The position numbers and the translations under genes are program-made. A stretch of 34,465 bases of DNA from Biscogniauxia marginata (taxonomy: Eukaryota > Ascomycota > Sordariomycetes > Xylariales > Xylariaceae): assembly GCA_022695795.1 (NCBI GenBank), contig MU404244.1:1-34465 (forward strand), read 5' to 3'. Position 1 is the stretch's first letter, and the number at the start of each line of letters is the position of its first letter. The notes below the pieces were generated by a model. It searched no databases. It was not told the origin of the DNA and saw only the letters and a list, made by a program, of their open reading frames with translations. Shown piece after piece: positions 11,655-24,107 of this stretch.

Positions 11655-12476
11655 TTAAGATACTTTATAAATAAGTAAACTATATAATAAATAAACTAAT
11701 ATTTATATTTTTTATAATTTTAATTATTAAAAAACATTTATATAATATAAAAATTAATTAATTAATATTATTATTTAATTTATTCTTTTTAGTTTTATAT
11801 TTTAAAAATTAAATAACTTTTTTATATTAAATATTTAGTTTTTTAATATGTAATTTAAATTAATTAATTTATAAATAATAACGTATTATACAAGCTTATA
11901 AATAAAACAAGCTCGTAAACGAAATGATTTCTTATATAAAATCGACTTTTTCGAAAATTTATAACTTTACACATAAAAGTCGGAAAAATCTTAGATCTTT
12001 TTTTCTAGTTATATTACTATATAATTTAATTGAAATAAAAATCCAAAAAATGAAATATAAAGAATACGGAAAAAAACGTAAAAACTAAAATTATAATAAA
12101 ACGTATAAACCTTTTTACGTATTTTTTTATATATTTCACTTTTAATTAAATTATATAGTTATATAATTAAAAAAAAAAAGGTCCGAGATTTCTCCGATTT
12201 TTACGCGTAAAGTTATAAATTTTTAAAAAAGTCGATTTTATATAAGAAATTAAGTAGCTTACTCGCTTATAAGACATATTAATATATATAATTAAATTAA
12301 TTATAATACGCTTATTTATATAATAAATAAAAAGGTATTTAATAATTTAAATTTTAAGGAGTTATAATTAATTTTAATATTATGTAAATGTTTTTTAATA
12401 ATTAAAACTACGAAAATTATAAAAACTAATTTATTTATTTATATAATATATTCGCTTATAAGGCATATTAACAGTT
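11655..12476. repeat. Foldback element, about 820-bp long inverted repeat
   Basis: The reverse complement of 11655-11880 aligns with 12290-12476: shared AATAAAAAGGTATTTAATAA-like start, ATTAATTTTAATATTATGTAAATG-like core (abbreviated), TTTTTTAATAATTAAAA, and an ACTTATTTATAA/CGCTTATAAGG-type outer end. The two arms are placed almost symmetrically about the central 400-bp TIR element (11881-12279). The whole stretch is therefore one nested palindrome rather than two unrelated repeats. The window start (1-195) and 23176-23380 carry the same arm. All copies are RIP-mutated. Confidence 0.5.
11881..12279. mobile_element. TIR element of the 400-bp family, copy 1
   Basis: 399 bp flanked by TA on both sides. 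The inner TIR, read inwards, is TTTCTTATATAAAATCGAC, then AATTTATAACTTTAC, then CGTAAAAATCGG/ACATAAAAGTCGG, then a T-rich run and TATATAATTTAATT. The right end is CTCGCTTATAAGACATAT. The left end differs, with extra CAAGCTTATAAATAAAACAAGCTCG modules. The interior matches copies at 22.3 and 23.7 kb (AACGTAAAAACTAAAATTA and ACGTATAAACCTTTTT). A TA duplication and long TIRs suggest a Tc1/mariner/pogo-type MITE. It has no ORF. Confidence 0.6.
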
Positions 12477-12656
12477 TTTTAAATAATAATAATTTTTTAT
12501 ATAATAAATATTATATAAAATATCGATTTTTTATAAATAACCGTTTTTTATTATTTATATTAAAAATAAATATTATAATTATTTATTTATATAAAGTCAT
12601 GAAAATATTAGAAAAATGTATATTTAAGCATTTTATAATTTAATATTTTTATCGAG

Positions 12657-12881
12657 CTATTTATTTAAGTTAATCGCAAATATTTCCCTTATCAGTGGTG
12701 AACAACGATTCCACGTACGCTTGTTAGACGGAGCGAGGGGCTTGGCGCCGCTCGCCTCTTCTAAGCGTGTGGCGTTGTCTGCTTCATGAGAAAGGCACGG
12801 ACAAGGGAAGTGGGAACTAGGGAGCGAAATAAAGAGAACAAGAACAAGACAAAGCATTACTTTTATTGCTTCTATACTCAT
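12657..12881 (-). CDS. Small ORF with signal-peptide-like N-terminus (doubtful)
   Basis: A 74-codon ORF beginning at the ATG at 12881 and reading to the very edge of the AT block. Residues 6-20 are strongly hydrophobic (IKVMLCLVLVLFISLP), followed by small and Cys/Pro-rich residues. This resembles a secretion signal with a possible cut near residue 25 and a mature part of about 50 residues with 3-4 Cys. The last ten codons run into AT-rich sequence, so the true 3' end is uncertain. No homologue is recognised. Small secreted proteins are often found at AT-block borders in such fungi, but a chance ORF is at least as likely. Confidence 0.2.
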   Translation of the reverse strand: MSIEAIKVMLCLVLVLFISLPSSHFPCPCLSHEADNATRLEEASGAKPLAPSNKRTWNRCSPLIREIFAINLNK

Positions 12882-15800
12882 AACAGAGTGGTCTTCAAGG
12901 CTCGAAAGTGTCGAGGCTGATTAATACTATCACATGACTAAATTTCATGCGGGTGAGGTGACAATGGCAGTGGCCTCTAGCGGGGAGTGTCAATCAGGTC
13001 CGCATGGAAGTGGAGTTGATGATCAGGCCACTCCTAGGTACCCATCATCCATGTTCATCTTGGCTACTCTAGGTTTCAAATACATAAGAGCTAAGACATG
13101 ATAGGGGCGTTGACGTTTGGACCGCCAGGTATCCAATAAACAAACATCTAGCTGACCGGAAGGAGCTAATGCAAATTGACGAGCTTGTCGTTAGGATAAT
13201 TGCTATGAAATGAAACTAAGGGGAAAGGTAAGTCTAGCCCATGGTGGTGTGAACGATGCCACTAGCCGAATAGAAAATAGATAACTAGGCTGTATCATCT
13301 GTGATGCACAATTAGGCAATGCACGGAATCGGCTCAAGAAAGAGATACCTATCAGGTCCTCTGCTATGCTTGGGCTACTGTCGACTAGACAAGGTTTAAC
13401 TAACAAGGTAGTTCCATGTAGCGTTTGATGAGCAACGGACTCGGTGAGAGTATTGCCGATAGATAGACGTATAAAGCTATAAAATGAATATACCTACCTG
13501 TACTTCGTACCTATGTATATATCTAGGTTGCGTGATACCTATTACGAAGCATACGCACTGCGTACACTAGGTATATGAGGGATATATTATTGTGTGTACA
13601 GAGAACAGCTCCGACGAGCGCGCATTGCCTGGTATGCGCTGAGCTTCTGTAACAATATCCAGCCAATGTCCATGGTAACGAGCCCCGAGTGCGGATTTAA
13701 AGAAATATAGTATTGGACTATGACAGTGATTTCAATACCGGTAGCTCTGAGACAGAATATTCAAATTTAAACACTTGCTTGGCCTCGAGACTAGAATTTG
13801 AATAAAGGGCCTCCGAGCCGATAATAGAAATCGATGAGTCGGTGTAGATCGTAGCTCCCAGGGTAGACTCGGGGAGCCACATGTGTCCATGGCTCGCTGC
13901 CACGCTTGACAAGGGAATGCCGATCGACCCCCAGTACTTCGTGGGGTCTATGATGGATGAGAACAGCAAGTGACATTTCTAAGCACAAGATCGTACATCG
14001 GAGGTTTTACTTAGTGGCCGACTTAGGTTCGTCAAGCGTAAATAAGCGTTTTGGAATTTTTCGAGAACGAATAGGTAGCTTAGTCCGAGTTGTGTAGCTG
14101 CTCAAAAAGCGAAAAACCCACTTTTGTATGGTAGGGGAAAGTGTGGAATTAGGTAAATTCCATATCATGGGAGGATGTAGCTGTGTGTAGTAAGCCACGG
14201 GCAAATAGGTGCTAGATTTACAGATACCCTCGGGTATTAGCATGTAGAGCGCGAGCCCGATAACAGCGTTGCGCGCCTAGTTTAGAGGCTGAAGGTAATA
14301 TGAGCCACGAGGACTACTACACCATGTGCTACCGTAGCACTCGAGGGTTAGTCTAATTGAGGGCTGCCCACTTTGGACGTACTAAAACTGTTGACGGAGA
14401 CAATTGATGTGACATGAGTCTAAGCTATCTAGCATGGGTCAAATAGCCGAACGGTTAATTACACTATATACTCACTGATTAAGTCTTTGACTTAGGCTGT
14501 CTGTTTGTGACCTAGTGAAGACAACTCTGTCCTACGATAAGCCCTTGAGTGTGCGGTGTTGTCTGATCCGAAGTCTCCGGGACAGCAGAGACCCTGAAGC
14601 CCGAGGTTGGTGGAATCAGACATATCAGACGCAAGCCCCCGCGTAAACAGGATATCGAATGACCACTCAAATAACCGCACGCTCACCTCACGAACCCAAA
14701 CCGGCAGGTCACAAGGTACCTTGTACGCCTGCACGATACATATCAAGAAGTACAAAAGCAGAGGTTAGTTCATGGAAGAGATAGAGATAGGTATTCGCTA
14801 GATTTGGGTCGAGTAATTAGGCTGGTCACATCCTGGTTGAGGTGTGTGTTACGTAAGATTAAGAAAGCTTCAAGCAACCCAGACGATAAGGTAAGGCGAG
14901 ATGTGTAATCTCGCAAATGGTAGGAGGAAGACTGGTAATAGATGTAGGTATCTTAGAAAATTTTATTACACTAGAAAGGAGGGCAGCGTTGACACCATCG
15001 AAAGACAGGGGGTGGCTAGATCATCGTCTCCTCGCTACAATGTGGGGTGGGTAGCATTCTGCCACGCACGGCGTCCATCAAGGTAGACACGTGCTAGACT
15101 AGGTCCGCCTAGCCTCCGGGTTACTGTAAAGTATTCTGAGGTACGGTTTAGTTCATCCCAGGTTTCAACTCTGCGCTAGCTACCGTTGGTGCTGCCGTCA
15201 GTGCAGGCAGGCATCGTACCAATCTAAGTAAAGCCTGAGAGTGTTTAGAAGGTTTGGAGAATGTGACCATTTGCATGAGTCTCGCCCCAGAGCACCATAC
15301 CTAATAGACCCATCACTATCGGGTTGGTAGGGAGTAAGGATACCTTAAACTGCTGCGCGACTATAGGAGCCAAAAGCCTAACGCCAGTGCGACACGACAG
15401 AAACTCTCGTTCGAGGGAAGTCCAGTCAAGAGGACAGGTGACCGGTTAGCCGCAGCTTGCAGTAGTTGACTCTTATCACACTCTATAATTGGCTTGCTCG
15501 ATCTGTGATTCCGGCAACGCCCATGAACGCTACTGTAAGGAGGTTTCCTTTGCGGGATACGGAACTAGGGAAGAATTCGTCTAATGACAAACTTGATAGT
15601 ATAATATAGTGAGGAAGACGGCCTGAGGTGCTCATGATTTCCAGGTTGAGGTACAAATAATGAACCTACTTAGCAACAAAAAGCCCCCGCTTACGAAACC
15701 TTGAATACTTACACAGGTGCGAGGTCGAGGTGATAATCAGACTTGGGTGACAGCTCCTAGTCTATCTGAGCCTCCGACTTTGGTGGCCAAAGGTTCTGCC

Positions 15801-18800
15801 AATACTATCACCAGTATCGATCTCGATAAGATTACGGCTTGGGGAGATCGTAAAAAGGTGTGCGGAGTACTTCTGTATTATCAAGATGTAGGACACGTTA
15901 TCGAACCGGTTGAAGTAGACATGCTGGCTGACCACCACTTGAATGGAGTTCGCTCGGGGAAGCCAATGGAGCCCGCAAGATATGTCACGCCGACGATAGG
16001 TGTATGCGCGTCAGCGTCAACGGTATCGCCAGAAGACAGTTTTAATAACATATAAATTCCAAAAGGCGACTCGCGTGTTAGACACATGTAGATAAGGCTT
16101 GAACCACGTGTCGCTACGAGCTCCACTCGTGCCTCCCGATGGTGTTACATAGAATCGGGTATACTCTAATCTAGTCGACGTTGAATGAATATCCAGTCTG
16201 ATTAGATAACGTTTGCTCGGCCTAAAGGTCGTGTGCTGACTCGGAATTCGTCAACATCTAAGAGGCCGCTTAACCAGTCAGGCCGCCTGAGCTTTTCCGT
16301 CTTTTTCGTGTAACAAGATGATTCGGTCAAACCGCTATGCGGTAGCTCCCGCTGGTCGCTAGCCCCTATGTTGACTGCCGCTTTGGTGACCGAGTCGTTG
16401 GCCTTCATGTATGTATTGCTGCCCATCCTTGACCTACCTTCAGCCTTCAAGTACTATGTAAATAGGAGGCCGAGCACGTACATATGTAACATATATTATT
16501 ATTGAGCAGATCGAGGAAAAGTGAGGTGGTGATCAATCGCATACGTGGGCCGGCCAACACCGAACGTCCGATTCTTAAAATAGATACTAGAAACAATGCA
16601 ACCTATGTGCATACATAATACCTATGGTGTCATGTGTACATTACTATGTATTATATATGGACCAGGTCCCCAGGCTTCTGAAGGGCCGCATGTGCGAAAG
16701 ACTCTTGGCAGACTGATTCACTGCACTGATCAGTAGCCGAAGTTGAGTAGGAAGTTATTGCGTAGCATGGTATACGGGCAGTGGCATGATCCTATGAAGC
16801 CTAGACTTCACGCAAGTTCCCAAGTTCGAATCAATCGGGGGGGCGACATTCACGATATCAATACCACAAGGGTAAGGCTGTTTTGTAGACCTGCAGGAAA
16901 CCTTGAATCGCCGGGAATATGAAGGCTGGCGATGTGATGTATCACAGAAGCCAGCAACCTGGCAACTGGGTGAATGGTCTAAGTCCACACTCATTTAACT
17001 TACATTGCAGAAAATTGGGTGGCTCTGCTATCTATCTCCCTTAACGATCAGTAACTCTGTGCTTGATAAACATTTGAAGCCAACCCCCCTCGGGTTTTCT
17101 TAGAAGTGATGTTATTTTATTTGATCTGCATCCCGTGGGGGTTTGTATGCAATCCTGTTACCGCCGGCATGCTGTAATCGTGACCATGAATCCTGTTCTA
17201 AACGCCTAAACCCCATACTCTTGCCATTCTCGTCGCTATGATCAAAATATGTACCCAGTTGAATCCGGAGGAGAAATACCCATATGGGAGGAGAGGTTCG
17301 CACCCGATAATTTCGGACGTTGTCTTCGTCTCGTGCCTGTTAGGTCAAACCCGACGCCAGATCTACGCGAGGAGCACATTTTCTGAAGTATCCTCTCTCT
17401 AGAACATAAATGAGGGTTTCGAATACCGTCTACGGATGTATAGAAATATTGAATCTTAAACATATGGCGTCGGCCTATTACTTCGTCGAATCATGTGTTC
17501 CCAAGGCGGAGGAACTCGTGGCCGGCAATCGGCTATGGATTATTTGTCAGCACGAGTACTTATGAGCAATAAAAACCATCCTTGCCGGTCATCTTTGCCA
17601 CATCTCGAGGTCACTTTCTAGGAAAGATGCCTATGACTGGGATGTCGGGGGATAGCTCATGGCAAACCTAGAAAGGCGTCGAAGGTAAGGTTGCGAGAAA
17701 AAAAAACCCCGACATACAACATAGTTCATCATTTCTGCACAACAATTAGCATTTCGGAGTAACTATGAGGATGACTTAAAAGTGGCTTCGTCTATCCTAA
17801 TACCTTATCTCTAGATGCGTCACGTTAGGATGACACGGTTTGTTCGTCCTTTCATATATCGAGCACCACTTTTGTACGATGAATCGAAAATGTTGGCAAC
17901 AATATTCTATCTACAATACCTTTTAGCATGCGACGCTTGGAAAATAAGACTTAAGGGGCCTACTTGAGTATAGTCGCACATGTCTAATGTGGTGACGTGT
18001 TGTCGTGAACACAACGTGTATGTATAAGTCAAAACCTGCTTTGTGGGCGAGGCAACAGCCGCAAAGGACCCTGAGTTGCAAGTGTCGACCGAAGAAAAAA
18101 AACCCTTTCTTCACTAGTCTTGATATCCTTAGGGATAGACGATGATTTCTAGAGGAGTAGATACGTAGATAACTGTGAGTGTAGTCTGGGTGAAGTACAT
18201 AAGTAGGACAGCAGTAGAGATGTGTGGAAAGGCCGTGTGTATTTAAATTTGAGGTGTCGTCGAGAGCTCGGCCAGTGCTTTACACATAACCCGAACAGGC
18301 AGTAAACCAGGAACCCCTGCCTTCGTGTGTCTGGAATCATGCAGACAACTGCTTGTCATTCTAAAAGCACGCCAAGAAAGTCTCGCATGCCCCATATCTG
18401 ATGGCATTGAACGAGTGGACGAGCTCGTAGATTCTCTCCATTGCACCATGATCCTTGTTAGACAGGAGCACAGCGGATTTTGGCCATTCGGCCCAGCGTT
18501 CTTGGCTTTTGGGTCGCCATAATGGGAGAGCCCACCAATACAGACCTCTACCGCAATGCTACGCATTAATTGGCCTTTAACAGCACCTAGTAACAGACTG
18601 TCAGCCGGCCCTCGTTCTTCACATAGGTACGAGTAGAATCAACGATTCAATATTGGGCCTAGTATCATTTGCTTGACAGTGCCCTGATGGGGGACACTGG
18701 GCACAGCCAACTCTGCTGGATCCACCATTCCTGGTTCGAGACTTTGTCTTTCTGCTACGACAGGGGGAGGGGTGAAGGGAAATCTGGAGGTTCACCTACA

Positions 18801-21800
18801 CAGCACCAGTAAAGAAACACATGCAGGTGTCAACGGAACACTGTGCAACGGAATGGGTACATACAACCTTATAGGAATACACACGCTGATCGCCCTACTA
18901 ACTGTACCAGTAGTCTGGACAAGATCCACTGCAAAACCAAAGAAAAGGGACCTCAGGAAAAAGAGAAGAAAAAAAAATCCAAGCACATTTACTACACTAC
19001 AGGGGTGGCTGACTTATGTATTAACGAGGGTGTGTGCCCCGGTAGGTGGACACTAAACTAGGCTTCAAGTCGGTTCCCGCAGTTCCGTACTAGGTACCAG
19101 CTGCGGGCTAATGGGCTGTTCCGACTGCCGTGAAGCTCACTCCTCGCTATACACTACTACATCCCACATGAGATAAGCTACGTTGTAAGGACCCTCAACT
19201 CAGCAAGTTTTAGATTCATCAACAAAATGATATAGCTTAACCACTATACGGGCAACTCAAATGAGGTAGAAGGACTCATTTGGCTCTTTCCTGTTTGGTA
19301 TGGTACATCATTTTGCGAGAATCCATCGGTAGCGTGTATAGAAGCATAGCTCATTGCCGTTGGGCGGAATGACACGAAGTATCTACACTGGCAGAAGATC
19401 TTCACAACGTGGTGAATAAATTCCCCGCAAAGTTCCGAACTAGAATGGCCTTGGTAGTATTTAACTAATGGAGGATTGTTGAAGGCATCAGCTCCTATCT
19501 ACATGCTACTCACTGCTGACATGCCGATTTATAGCAGCTGAAGAGCCCACAAGACCGACGAAACGGGCACCAGACAAAGTTTACCCCAAAGAAACGTAAG
19601 AGGTACACAGGTACTTAATAAGTCCGGCAAAGAACCATTGTCACGTTATAAGAACAGGTACCTATTAGTAATTAGGATTTATTTGGGGTTTGGAGTTTAA
19701 TTCCAAAAGGAGAGCTTCCTTCTTTCTGTCATAGGTATATGTAAGTACATCTAGCTACGCAATCCACGTTCATCTAGTTAGAGGTGTTATAACCCAGTTC
19801 TTTCCCTTTCGTGGGGAGCTTATAAGTACTCCTATAGAAGCTCACTTTGTATGGTATGATGACAGTGCATAGATAAGTGGCTAACACATATTGAAGATCT
19901 TATATACCTGGCTTGCCTTTTAACCATGAACATCAATATTAGAATAATGTCAGGCTTTAGGGAATGTATTTACGCCTCTGATTATTGACTAACACATCTA
20001 ATATCTATTATGTCGCGACCTTAACCACTTGACGACCCAAAAGCGCGACACGTGGGATTCACAGTAACCCACCCCACTCCTCCCACTCTACCAACCCCTG
20101 AAATAGTGTTAGTTCCCGCTGTGGATTGTCACAGGTAGTGAGTATCAAACAGATTTTTACTAGGTCGTTTAACAGTCATAATATAGCATCCCTTTTTTTT
20201 TCTTTTTTTCAGGTGGGGAGTCACTGAAAGCAGCTACGAGCTACGAGCCTAATAGAAACATTTCGTATATAAAAGTGTTTCGAGATGTACATATGGTGGG
20301 TGGGTAACTTGATAATGGGGACGCTAATATTATTTCAGGGGTTGATTTGGACGCAGCCAAGCAATAAACCCCCTAAGGCACCCACTTTGAGCCACCGAGA
20401 AAGACATTCTAGAACACCTTCCATGGGAGGGAAGGAAAAGGAAAAACGAGAGAGAAAAGTTTTTTTTGACAAGGGTAGGCGACCATAGGCTAGCTAGATA
20501 GGTAGCATACTTATTACATAGAAGTGTTCGTGTCTTAGAATAACCGTTGAAGATCATTTGTTCGACCGTCGGGCGTAGACCGTAAAGCAATACCTATATC
20601 ACGTTAATATATACGCTGACAGATCTTACATGACCACCATGTTTATATAGGGTTTTTTTTACCTTTCTAAATTAGTGATTAACTCGTGATGCAATAATGT
20701 CGACGGTAAAGAAGCATTGGAAACAAGCCCCTCTATAGGCCAAAGGAAGGTTTTCTTCACGTAAATTTGTGCCGTCAACTCTTAATTCTTTGCTTCGTAG
20801 ACCCCGGGACCGGTAACTTAGTCTTTGATGCCGTAACAGGTTTCTCTTTCCCTCTTTCCCTCTTTCCTGTTAATATTAACAATGACATTGCTATAACCTC
20901 GTGGTAGAATGTCTATAAAAGATTCTATACGAACATCCCTCGCTTTATAAAGAAATATTACGAGCGGCTGAACCTGCCTGATTTAAGTACCGGCTTATAT
21001 ACACGCTGCCAGAATGTTGGAAAGCTCTAGCTTCGTCATCAAGCTTAGATCCCCTGTATTTATTATTTGTAAAACGGAGGCCGTTTCTTCATTTAAGCTA
21101 TATTGTTTTCGATAGCCTACGCAAATCACCTCAAGATTGCCTCTATATCTTAGCCCAAAAGAGGAATAATTACAACAGAGACAAGCGTTGATGTCATCGG
21201 AGCTGCTAGACATGTAACTATTCCAAAGGGAATCCATGCTACTTTTTAATTTATCCCGCCCAAACACGAGAGACGATTCAGGTCTCTATAAACCTGGGCA
21301 TGTCAATTTACTTTGTTAGCCTATGCACATTTGCGTCAACCATGTCTACACACATGTTGCCGCAGCCAGACGCAACCATGGTGAAAGGAACACTTGACCA
21401 ATGACGACGAACCCGACGCAACGTCTCGGGTCATCTAGCCATGCCATCGGAAAAGTACATAAACCATTGATTGGCAGCGCTTGCGTGGTCCGAATAACGC
21501 CATTCTCCACTGAAGGATGTCGTTTTCCCATTTGACTGGTTCCAATTCCGCACACGGGCATGAAAAATCCCCGCGTTAAGCTCGATCTCTACGCAGGGGC
21601 GCAACGGTCTTTCACCTACCAGACGTTAGGCAGATGACTTTCTAAAGCGAGTCGTGTATCGTTTGAGAATTGTGGCGGGTGTAATTGCATCCGATATTAA
21701 CGCCGAAGATAGCAGTGATAACGGCCTGGCAGGGAGGGTGGGAGCTTGACATGTGATCATGCGGCGAACAACGATGAAATCCTGCCGCTGTTTGGGCCTC

Positions 21801-22255
21801 CTCGCTTGACTTGCACAGATTTCTACAAGAGGCCATTGAACACCGGTGGCAGGCTAGTACAGACCATGAGGCTCTGGAGTTCCGGCATCATCTGTGAGCT
21901 CGCCTGTCCAATTTAATCTATTTTATGTCTCTAGATCTCTAGATCAATAGTGATACGCGACTCTACATATATTTTCGAGTTCCCTCAGGCATCCCGCACT
22001 TCAAAACCATGATGTCGTGCTGAGTTCAACAAGCCTATTTGTTACATGCATACCTAAGGTAGCGCGCAATGATATACACTTGGATACCGTAACACCTACC
22101 TAGGGAGTTAGCTACCAAAGGTTTATCTATTCGCATCCTTTCCTGATAAGTTGAAACCTGGTACTAGGGCCCGAGCCGATTCTGTGACAGTTACTTCAAT
22201 GAAATAATCACGTTGAGGGGCTGCGAAAGGATATGATAACTTCGTCGGTTGTATT
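12882..22255. other. 9.4-kb balanced-composition island without recognisable genes
   Basis: Base composition is that of normal fungal DNA and there is no RIP signature, yet no ORF exceeds about 112 codons on either strand and none resembles a known family. I could not assemble any multi-exon gene from conserved motifs. Scattered homopolymer runs occur near 17698, 18095 and 20190. A perfect 8-bp tandem CTCTTTCC x3 lies at 20844-20867. No tRNA or rRNA is visible. It may be old single-copy intergenic DNA, strongly decayed genes, or non-coding transcription units. Confidence 0.5.
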
Positions 22256-22333
22256 TTTCAAAAAGTACCTAATCATTTAAATAAAAACGGCATTTTAATA
22301 ATTAAAAAGATTAAAAATTAAATAAAACCTTTT
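22256..22333. other. Transition from balanced island to AT block
   Basis: Composition shifts within about 40 bp near 22260 from the island into RIP-type AT-rich DNA. No gene is present. Confidence 0.5.
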
Positions 22334-22712
22334 ACGTACTACACAAGCGAATGAGCCACTCGATATTTTATATAAAATCGATTTTTTTTTTTTAATCTTT
22401 AACTTTGCGCGTAAAAATCGTAAAAATCGTAAAAATCTCGAACCTTTTTTTTCTAGTTACATAATTATATAGTTTAACTAAAAACAAAATCAGAAAAATT
22501 AATATTAAAAAACGGGAAAAGAAAACGCGTAAAAACTAAAATTAAAATAAAACATATAAACCTTTTTATTAAGCTTTTAATTTTTAATTTTTTTGATATT
22601 ATATTTAGTTATTTTATATAATTATATAACTAAAAAAAGGTTTAAGATCTTTCCGATTTTTACACGTGAAATTATGAATTTTTAAAAAACTTGTTTTTAT
22701 ATAATTTTCTTA
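22334..22712. mobile_element. TIR element of the 400-bp family, copy 2 (right end eroded)
   Basis: Starts ACGTACTACACAAGCGAATGAGCCA, a mutated form of the ACGTGTCTTATAAGCGAGTAGGCCA-type end of copy 3 (both shown only over the matching part). TATAAAATCGATTTTTTT, CTTTAACTTTGCGCGTAAAA and the AACGCGTAAAAACTAAAATT interior follow. The right inverted arm is recognisable (TATATAACTAAAAAAAGG, CGATTTTTACACGTGAAATT) but its last 40 bp or so have diverged beyond matching, so the right boundary is approximate. AATCGTAAA is locally repeated in the left arm. Confidence 0.5.
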
Positions 22713-23707
22713 ATTTTAATATAAATTAAAATATTTATAATAACTTATAAAATGTTATTATAATTTAATTTTATTATAAATAAAGTTATAAAACACAAAA
22801 AAAGTTTTTTATAAGTATTATAAATATATAAAATAGTTTTATTACGAGATAAAAATACTTGTTTTTTAAAAAATAAATTATATTTTAATAAGTAATATAA
22901 AATTAAAAACAAGTAGTTATAAATAAGAGAAATATCTAATAAAAAAGAATAACTTTATAAATTAAAAAATATTATAATTAAAAAAAGAAGTCTCGAAAAA
23001 AAGTAATAACTAAGTAAAAACGATATAATATATATATTTATATAATTAAAAATATTTAATAATTTAAATTTCAAAGAGTTTTAATTAATTTTATTTATTA
23101 TTTTTTTATTTTTATTTTATTTTAAAGGGTTTTAACTCGAAAAATATAATGAATTAATCGATTTAAATTATATATTAAAAATTTAAATACTTAATATAAA
23201 AAAAGTATTTAGTTTTTAATATATAAAACTAAAATAAAAAAAAAGTAATTTAAATAAAAATAATTATTAATTAATTTTAATGCCACGTAAATATTTTTAA
23301 TGGTTAAAACTATAAAAGTTATAAAAACTAGTTTACTTAGTTATATAACTTACTTATTTATATGGCACGTTATATATTTTAATAATAATAATTAATTAAT
23401 TAATTTTAATGTTATATAACTAGCTTTAAATAATTAAAATTATATAATTTTAAAACTTAATTTACTTTTTTATATATTTTATTAACTTATAAACGATGTT
23501 ATTATTTATACTTAATAATTATATTTTTAAAATAAATAAATTAAAAAACCCTGTTTTTAAATATATAAATATAATTTTATATGTTTTAATAATAATAATA
23601 AATAAAGGTTTTATCAATTAAAATGTCAATAATTATAAAAACCTTATATTTATATAAAACTTTTATTAATTAATTAATATATTTTATTAAATTAAATTAA
23701 TGAAATA
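22713..23707. repeat. RIP-degraded AT block with foldback-arm repeats
   Basis: AT-rich sequence without coding capacity. Positions 23176-23380 align directly with 1-195 and, less fully, with 12345-12476 (ATTAATTTTAATG, CGTAAAT, TAAAACTATAAAAGTTATAAA and a CACGTTATATA end). A second, weaker copy of the ATTAATTAATTTTAATGTTA module follows at about 23390-23480. Residual C is almost all in CpG. Confidence 0.5.
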
Positions 23708-24107
23708 ACGTGTCTTATAAGCGAGTAGGCCATTTAATTTTCTATATAAAATCGACTTTTTCGAAAATTTATAACTTTACGCGTAAAAATCGCAAAAATC
23801 TCGGACCTTTTTTATTAGTTATATAATTAAATAGTTTAACTAAAAATAAAATCGAAAGAATTAATTTTGAAAAACGCAAAAAAAAACGCGTAAAAACTAA
23901 AATTAAAATAAAACGTATAAACCTTTTTATGTATTTCTTTATATATTTCACTTTTATTTTTTAAATTTATTATTAGTTAAACCTTATAATTATATAATTA
24001 AAAAAAAAGTCCGAGATTTTTACGATTTTTACGTGTAAAGTTATAAATTTTCGAAAAAGTCGATTTTATATAAGAAATTAAGTGGCCTACTCGCTTATAA
24101 GACACGT
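23708..24107. mobile_element. TIR element of the 400-bp family, copy 3 (best preserved)
   Basis: 400 bp flanked by TA (23706-23707 and 24108-24109). The left end ACGTGTCTTATAAGCGAG and right end CTCGCTTATAAGACACGT are perfect inverted repeats. The inverted match continues inwards for roughly 110-120 bp through AGGCCA/TGGCCT, TATAAAATCGACTTTTTCG, AATTTATAACTTTACGCG and TATATAATTA with only scattered differences. There is no transposase ORF, so it is non-autonomous. The inner arms keep paired CpG-containing words even after RIP. A short ORF on the minus strand here is a by-product of the repeat. Confidence 0.7.

Noticed and set aside
6843..12650. AT-rich blocks as mitochondrial DNA insertions
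   Set aside because: No mitochondrial gene or tRNA is visible. CpG is retained while CpA is lost, and repeats differ by transitions, all of which point to RIP.
14435..14470. tRNA-Ser/Leu-like D-arm (TAGCCGAACGGTTA)
   Set aside because: No matching T-arm or acceptor stem within 100 bp; judged a chance match.
15717..16055. 112-codon ORF in island 2
   Set aside because: This length is expected by chance in 9 kb of balanced sequence. It has no family resemblance and no supporting neighbours or splice pattern.
18243..18566. 107-codon minus-strand ORF overlapping a 65-codon plus-strand ORF
   Set aside because: Neither strand gives a recognisable protein and both are within chance length.
23769..23951. 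60-codon minus-strand ORF
   Set aside because: It is contained in the TIR element copy 3 and does not recur as an ORF in the other copies.
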